A stretch of DNA of 64,000 nucleotides. Origin: Corynebacterium sp. CNJ-954. Lineage in GTDB: Bacteria > Actinomycetota > Actinomycetes > Mycobacteriales > Mycobacteriaceae. Location: the NCBI RefSeq assembly GCF_001942345.1, contig NZ_MKKI01000004.1:62001-126000 (forward strand). The letters are read 5' to 3'. The notes beneath the pieces are model-generated. The model made no database searches and had not been told where the DNA came from. It worked only from the letters and a program-made list of their open reading frames with translations. A program made the translations under genes and the position numbers. Position 1 is the first letter of the stretch. Every line of letters begins with the position of its first letter. Positions 60,464 to 64,000 of this stretch are shown here, in pieces.

Positions 60464-61405
60464 TCAGAGCTTCTCGGCGAAGAATGGGACGACTTTCTTC
60501 AGGGCCTCGCCGGCACCGTTCGGCTGGTCGTAGAGGTCGTAGTGGGAGACGTCGTGCAGCTCGACGAGCTCCTTGTCGGTGGAGGCTGCCTTGGCGTAGA
60601 TTTCCTTGCCGTCCTTGTAGGCACCGAAAGCACCCTGCTTGTCGCCGATGACGACCATCAGGGGCTGGTCGAGTAGCTCGTCGGCGAGGTGGAAGGCGTC
60701 CCAGCCGAGCGCGGTGGCACCGTGAGCGGCTTCGAAGAGCACGCAGCCGTTCGCCTTCTCGCCGCGACCGGTGCGGTAGTAGTCGAAGGCCTCGATGACG
60801 TCGATGTCGCCGACCTGCTGGGCCTGTTCGGCGGTCTCCGGGAGCATACCGGCGACCTGGTTTTCCGCACCGCGGGCCTCGCTGGTGCGCTGGGCGGCGA
60901 TGTCCTGCAGTTTGCCGATCACACCGCCGTCGCCGGCCGCGGCGTTCTCCCGCTGCATACGGCCGTAGTTCACTCCGGTGATGGAGACGACAGCCTTGAA
61001 CCGCTTCTCGGTCAATGCGGCGTTGAGGGTGTAGCCGCCACCACCGCAGATGCCGAGGACGCCGATACGGTCGGCGTCGACGTAGGGGAGGGTCACGGCG
61101 TAGTCGACGACACGACGGAAGTCCTCGACACGCTCAGCCGGGTCTTCGCGGAAGCGGGGCTCGCCGCCGCTGGCACCCTGGAAGCTGGCGTCGAAGGCGA
61201 TGACGACGTTGCCTGCGTCGGCGAGGGCGGTGCCGTAGATGTTCCCCGACGTCTGCTCCTTGCAGGATCCGATCGGGTGAGCGGCGACGACCGTCGGGTA
61301 GCTCTTGCTCTCGTCGAACTCCGGCGGGAAGTAGATGCTCGCCGCGATATCCCAGTACATGTCCTGGTTGCGGAAGCTGACATTCTTGATGTTGTCGGTG
61401 ACCAT
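60464..61405 (-). CDS. Dienelactone-hydrolase-like alpha/beta hydrolase
   Basis: A 313-residue cytoplasmic alpha/beta hydrolase of the YcjY/DLH type. The nucleophile elbow is LGICGGGGYT, with Cys in the usual Ser position, as in dienelactone hydrolases. The early motif VVAAHPIGSCKEQTSG and the C-terminal HDVSHYDLY (probable catalytic His) are family features. ATG 61405 follows AGGAGG; a longer open frame is not preferred. The MmyB-type regulator gene lies 126 bases upstream on the same strand with an operator between. Confidence 0.85.
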   Translation of the reverse strand: MVTDNIKNVSFRNQDMYWDIAASIYFPPEFDESKSYPTVVAAHPIGSCKEQTSGNIYGTALADAGNVVIAFDASFQGASGGEPRFREDPAERVEDFRRVVDYAVTLPYVDADRIGVLGICGGGGYTLNAALTEKRFKAVVSITGVNYGRMQRENAAAGDGGVIGKLQDIAAQRTSEARGAENQVAGMLPETAEQAQQVGDIDVIEAFDYYRTGRGEKANGCVLFEAAHGATALGWDAFHLADELLDQPLMVVIGDKQGAFGAYKDGKEIYAKAASTDKELVELHDVSHYDLYDQPNGAGEALKKVVPFFAEKL

Positions 61406-61511
61406 GGTGCCCTCCTGGGGAATCGAATACATAGAACCTGAGTGCCGGGCCCGTCCCGGACTGGTCCCCAGCGTGATACGCGCGGTGGAGAGCTGCCAGA
61501 CAGAATCCAGC

Positions 61512-61530
61512 CTAGGAAAAATCTTCCTAG
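61512..61530. promoter_or_regulatory. Candidate operator before the hydrolase gene
   Basis: CTAGGAA (61512-61518) - AAATC - TTCCTAG (61524-61530) is a perfect 7-base inverted repeat between the stop of the regulator gene and the hydrolase start. Confidence 0.65.
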
Positions 61531-61531
61531 A

Positions 61532-62428
61532 CTACGGACACTCCATGTCTCCTTGTCCCGACAAGGCCCTGAGTCGTCTCTGGGTGAGTGAGTCGGGCTC
61601 CACCGAGTTCAAGACCAGCTGTTGGTCAGGTGCAGCGCCGTATCGGAAGATCTCCCAGTCCAGCGTGAGGTCGCCGACATCTGGGTGATGCAGCACCTTT
61701 GTGCCGAAGTCCTGTCGTGCCACGTCATGCTCGGCCCACCACCGCGCGAAGTCCGGATCCGAGACGGTGAGCTCACCGACCAGTGGCGTGAGTTTCGGGT
61801 CCGACGGATTCGCCGCCGCTTCGCGACGTAAGATCGCCACGCATGAGCGGGCAACCGCGTCCCAGTCGTCAAAGAGATCTCGCATTCGCGGATCCGTGAA
61901 GATCAGGCGGACGTAGTTACGGTCGCTGGGGTCGAGAGAGCCGAAGTCCATGTAGACCTTTGTCGCCAACGAGTTCCAGGCGAGTATGTCGGTGCGGGGG
62001 CCCAGGACCAGAGCAGGGGTCTCTGTCAGCTGATCCAGAAGACGCCGCACCTGGGGTCTGACCTGTGGGTCGTCTCCATTGCCGTCGGAGCTGATCGGTC
62101 TTCCAGGATGCAGCGAGTGGCTCGGCGCAGTGACATGGTCCGCCAGAGAACCCAGGTAGTCGGCCTGGTCCTTGTCCAGTTTCAGGGCGGTGACGAGTGC
62201 AGCGAGGACGGGCGGGGACGGAGCCAGCCGTCCTTGTTCGATGCGCGCGTAGTAGTCGCCGCTGATCCGGGCTAATTCTGCGACTTCTTCCCGGCGCAAA
62301 CCGGTGACCCGGCTTCGGGTATTCGTCCGGGTGACGTCGACGTCTGCCGGGCCGAGTTGGGAGCGTCGCGTCCTCAGGAAAGAGCCGAGTTCGCGCAAGT
62401 GCGGTTCGCGATCTGCAGGGACGACCAT
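61532..62428 (-). CDS. XRE-type regulator with MmyB-like ligand domain
   Basis: A 298-residue regulator: N-terminal HTH (RSRVTGLRREEVAELARISGDYYARIEQGRLAPSPPVL) followed by a C-terminal MmyB-type domain (LVLGPRTDILAWNSLATKVYMDF, LTVSDPDFARWWAEHDV). Proteins of this group often control the neighbouring SDR, hydrolase or aldo-keto reductase gene; in MmyB the domain binds a fatty acid. The perfect repeat at 61512-61530 is its likely site before the downstream hydrolase. Confidence 0.88.
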   Translation of the reverse strand: MVVPADREPHLRELGSFLRTRRSQLGPADVDVTRTNTRSRVTGLRREEVAELARISGDYYARIEQGRLAPSPPVLAALVTALKLDKDQADYLGSLADHVTAPSHSLHPGRPISSDGNGDDPQVRPQVRRLLDQLTETPALVLGPRTDILAWNSLATKVYMDFGSLDPSDRNYVRLIFTDPRMRDLFDDWDAVARSCVAILRREAAANPSDPKLTPLVGELTVSDPDFARWWAEHDVARQDFGTKVLHHPDVGDLTLDWEIFRYGAAPDQQLVLNSVEPDSLTQRRLRALSGQGDMECP

Positions 62429-62463
62429 GTCGGTTATCCTATGACATCACAGACAGCACCATG

Positions 62464-62478
62464 GGGGACCGGGTCCCC
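62464..62478 (-). terminator. Short hairpin after the exporter ATPase gene
   Basis: GGGGACC (62464-62470) and GGTCCCC (62472-62478) pair with a short loop, 9 bases past the stop of the ATPase gene on the minus strand. No U-tract. Confidence 0.4.
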
Positions 62479-62486
62479 ACACACAC

Positions 62487-63275
62487 CTACAACCGACCCA
62501 GGTCTCTCAACACGCCGCGCACGTGTTCAGCCGCGTTCGGCCCCTCGTACGCGCCGACGATCTCGTCGACAGGACCACACGACCGGATCTGGCCGTGGTC
62601 GACCCACAGTGCCGAGTCGCACAGCTGCGCCAGGAATTCATTGGAGTGCGAGGCGAACACCAGGATGCCGGACTTCTCGACCAGGGCCTGAAGCCGGATC
62701 CGCGCCTTCTCCATGAAGCTCGCGTCCACGGCCCCGATGCCCTCGTCGAGCAGAAGGATCTCCGGCTCGATGGACGTCACCACGCCCAGGGCGAGACGCA
62801 CACGCATACCGGTGGAGTAGGTGCGCAGCGGCATGGAGAGGTAGTCACCGAGTTCGGTGAAGTCCGCGATCTCGTCCATCTTCTTCTCCATGGACTTCCG
62901 GCTCTCGCCGAGGAAGAGTCCACGGATGATGATGTTCTCGTAGCCGCTGATCTCCGGGTCCATTCCCACACCGAGGTCGAAGACGGGAGCTACGCGCCCT
63001 TCGACCACCGCGGAACCGCGGGTCGGCTCGTAGATCCCGGACAGCAGGCGCAGCAGGGTGGACTTGCCGGCACCGTTGTGGCCGACGAGACCGATCCGGT
63101 CGCCTTCCTTGAGGTGCAGGTTGACGTCCCGCAGTGCCTCGATGACGACGGTGTTGTCCGAGTTACGTCCGATCGCCCCGCCGGCGGCCCCCAGGAATGC
63201 CTTCTTCAGTGAGCGTGACTTGGCGTCGAAGATGGGGAAGTCGACGCAGGCGTTGTAGGTGTCGATGGAAACCAT
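62487..63275 (-). CDS. Galactan-type ABC exporter, ATP-binding protein (Wzt-like)
   Basis: A 262-residue ABC ATPase with Walker A GHNGAGKST, the signature YSTGMRVRLAL, Walker B EILLLDEGIGAVD and the H-loop ASHS. The N-terminus and the SGYENIIIRGLFLG segment fit the polysaccharide/teichoic-acid export subfamily; the mycobacterial counterpart is Rv3781, which exports the lipid-linked galactan. It lacks the C-terminal carbohydrate-binding domain of long Wzt proteins. It follows the permease gene by 12 bases. Confidence 0.88.
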   Translation of the reverse strand: MVSIDTYNACVDFPIFDAKSRSLKKAFLGAAGGAIGRNSDNTVVIEALRDVNLHLKEGDRIGLVGHNGAGKSTLLRLLSGIYEPTRGSAVVEGRVAPVFDLGVGMDPEISGYENIIIRGLFLGESRKSMEKKMDEIADFTELGDYLSMPLRTYSTGMRVRLALGVVTSIEPEILLLDEGIGAVDASFMEKARIRLQALVEKSGILVFASHSNEFLAQLCDSALWVDHGQIRSCGPVDEIVGAYEGPNAAEHVRGVLRDLGRL

Positions 63276-63287
63276 GGTTGTTCTCCT

Positions 63288-64000
63288 TTAAACCCAGTAG
63301 CTCACACGTGACCGCCACTGGCGCATGAACACCATGGCGAACAGGGTGCCGAGCACGGTGAGGACACCGACGATGATCCAGGAGTGCATTTCGACGGGCT
63401 CGTCGATCATCGGGCCGCGTACGACACTGAGGTAGTGGAACAGGGGGTTGATCTCTGCGAGGCGTGCACGGTCGGCGACGGCGCCACCCTGCTCGAGCAG
63501 TGTCTTGGTCGTCCACACGATCGGGGTCATGTAGAACAGCAGCTGGACCAGGGACTCCAGCAGCGGTGCGACGTCACGGAAGCGGGTGGCGATGATGCCG
63601 AAGAACATCGACACCCACACGCCGTTGGCCACCAGCAGCGCCAGTCCCGGCACGGCGAGCAGAACCTCCCAGCCGACGGGGATCTGGAAGACGGCCAACA
63701 GGACCACCCAGATGACCAGGTTGTGGCACAGGATCAGGAACTGCTTCCACACCAGCCGGTAGACGTGCACGCTCAAAGCGCTTGGCAGCTGTTTGATCAG
63801 CCCCTCGTTGGCGATGAACACCTGGGAGCCCTCGATGATGCATCCTGAGATGAAGCTCCACATGATCAGGCCCACGGCGACGTGCGGCAGGAACTCCTTC
63901 AGATCCATCTGGAAGAGCATGGAGTACAGCAGTCCCAGCGCCACGGCCATCACGCCGGTGGCGAGAGTGATCCACAACGGGCCCAGGACGCTGCGTCGGT
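63288..64000 (-). CDS. Galactan-type ABC exporter, permease (Wzm-like; 5' end outside the window)
   Basis: ABC-2 type permease with six predicted helices, visible from RRSVLGPLWITLATGVMAV, the typical family start, to the stop. It contains FRDVAPLLESLVQLLFYMTPIVW and NPLFHYLSVVRGPM. It equals mycobacterial Rv3783 and works with the ATPase at 62487 to flip or export the lipid-linked galactan. The gene begins beyond base 64000, so the N-terminus is missing. Confidence 0.87.
   Translation of the reverse strand, partial: RRSVLGPLWITLATGVMAVALGLLYSMLFQMDLKEFLPHVAVGLIMWSFISGCIIEGSQVFIANEGLIKQLPSALSVHVYRLVWKQFLILCHNLVIWVVLLAVFQIPVGWEVLLAVPGLALLVANGVWVSMFFGIIATRFRDVAPLLESLVQLLFYMTPIVWTTKTLLEQGGAVADRARLAEINPLFHYLSVVRGPMIDEPVEMHSWIIVGVLTVLGTLFAMVFMRQWRSRVSYWV

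Overview
The window looks like a chromosomal segment of a high-GC Corynebacterium (order Mycobacteriales). The support is the arabinogalactan machinery (DprE1/DprE2, a GlfT1-type galactofuranosyltransferase, GtrA proteins and a galactan-type ABC exporter), a SigK/RskA pair, Lsr2, an actinobacterial ferrochelatase and the block PBP - small membrane protein - rpsF - ssb - rplI - dnaB (without rpsR). No tRNA, rRNA, CRISPR array, prophage or complete insertion sequence was recognised. Species cannot be named from sequence alone.

Layout. 1-4.9 kb: end of a class A penicillin-binding protein, then rpsF-ssb-rplI, then a 600-base gap packed with DnaA-box-like sequences before dnaB. 4.9-13.6 kb: MarR/YceI divergent pair with a clear operator, a FluC pair, a hotdog-fold protein, thioredoxin, zinc alcohol dehydrogenase, PspA, a DHA2 drug exporter behind a possible attenuator, a DUF218 protein and a membrane protein with two Ltp repeats. 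13.7-19 kb (minus strand): FUSC-type membrane protein, a Balon/Rv2629-like ribosome-associated protein, an SDR, and gntK-gntP for gluconate. 19-28 kb: two secreted LIP-type lipases flank a frameshifted GH3 beta-glucosidase and an SDR-SDR-thiolase-TetR operon. 28-32 kb: copZ-copA under a CsoR-type operator, then an old-yellow-enzyme homologue. 32.4-43 kb: dprE1-dprE2, a very large TPR-like protein, several unrecognised genes, two GtrA genes and glfT1.

43-58.4 kb is the most interesting part. A tightly coupled operon (FAD oxidoreductase fused to DUF1365, two cyclopropane-synthase-like methyltransferases, DUF1295 protein) is followed by an SDR-DUF2867 protein, a MarR regulator, TspO, a stand-alone IS630-type HTH protein, a (coproporphyrin) ferrochelatase, Lsr2, an APC permease, and finally rskA-sigK led by a Met/His-rich tandem-repeat lipoprotein. 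The gene families correspond to the mycobacterial Rv0444c-Rv0449c block, but here the block is split by porphyrin and regulatory genes. A 15-base near-palindrome occurs before the lipid operon, between marR and tspO, and before the HTH/ferrochelatase pair, which suggests one shared regulon joining membrane-lipid modification to porphyrin handling. This is an inference from sequence and known families.

58.4-64 kb: another TPR-like protein with less GC-rich codon use, a TM2 protein, a dienelactone-hydrolase-like protein next to its probable MmyB-type regulator and operator, and the ATPase plus partial permease of the galactan-type exporter.
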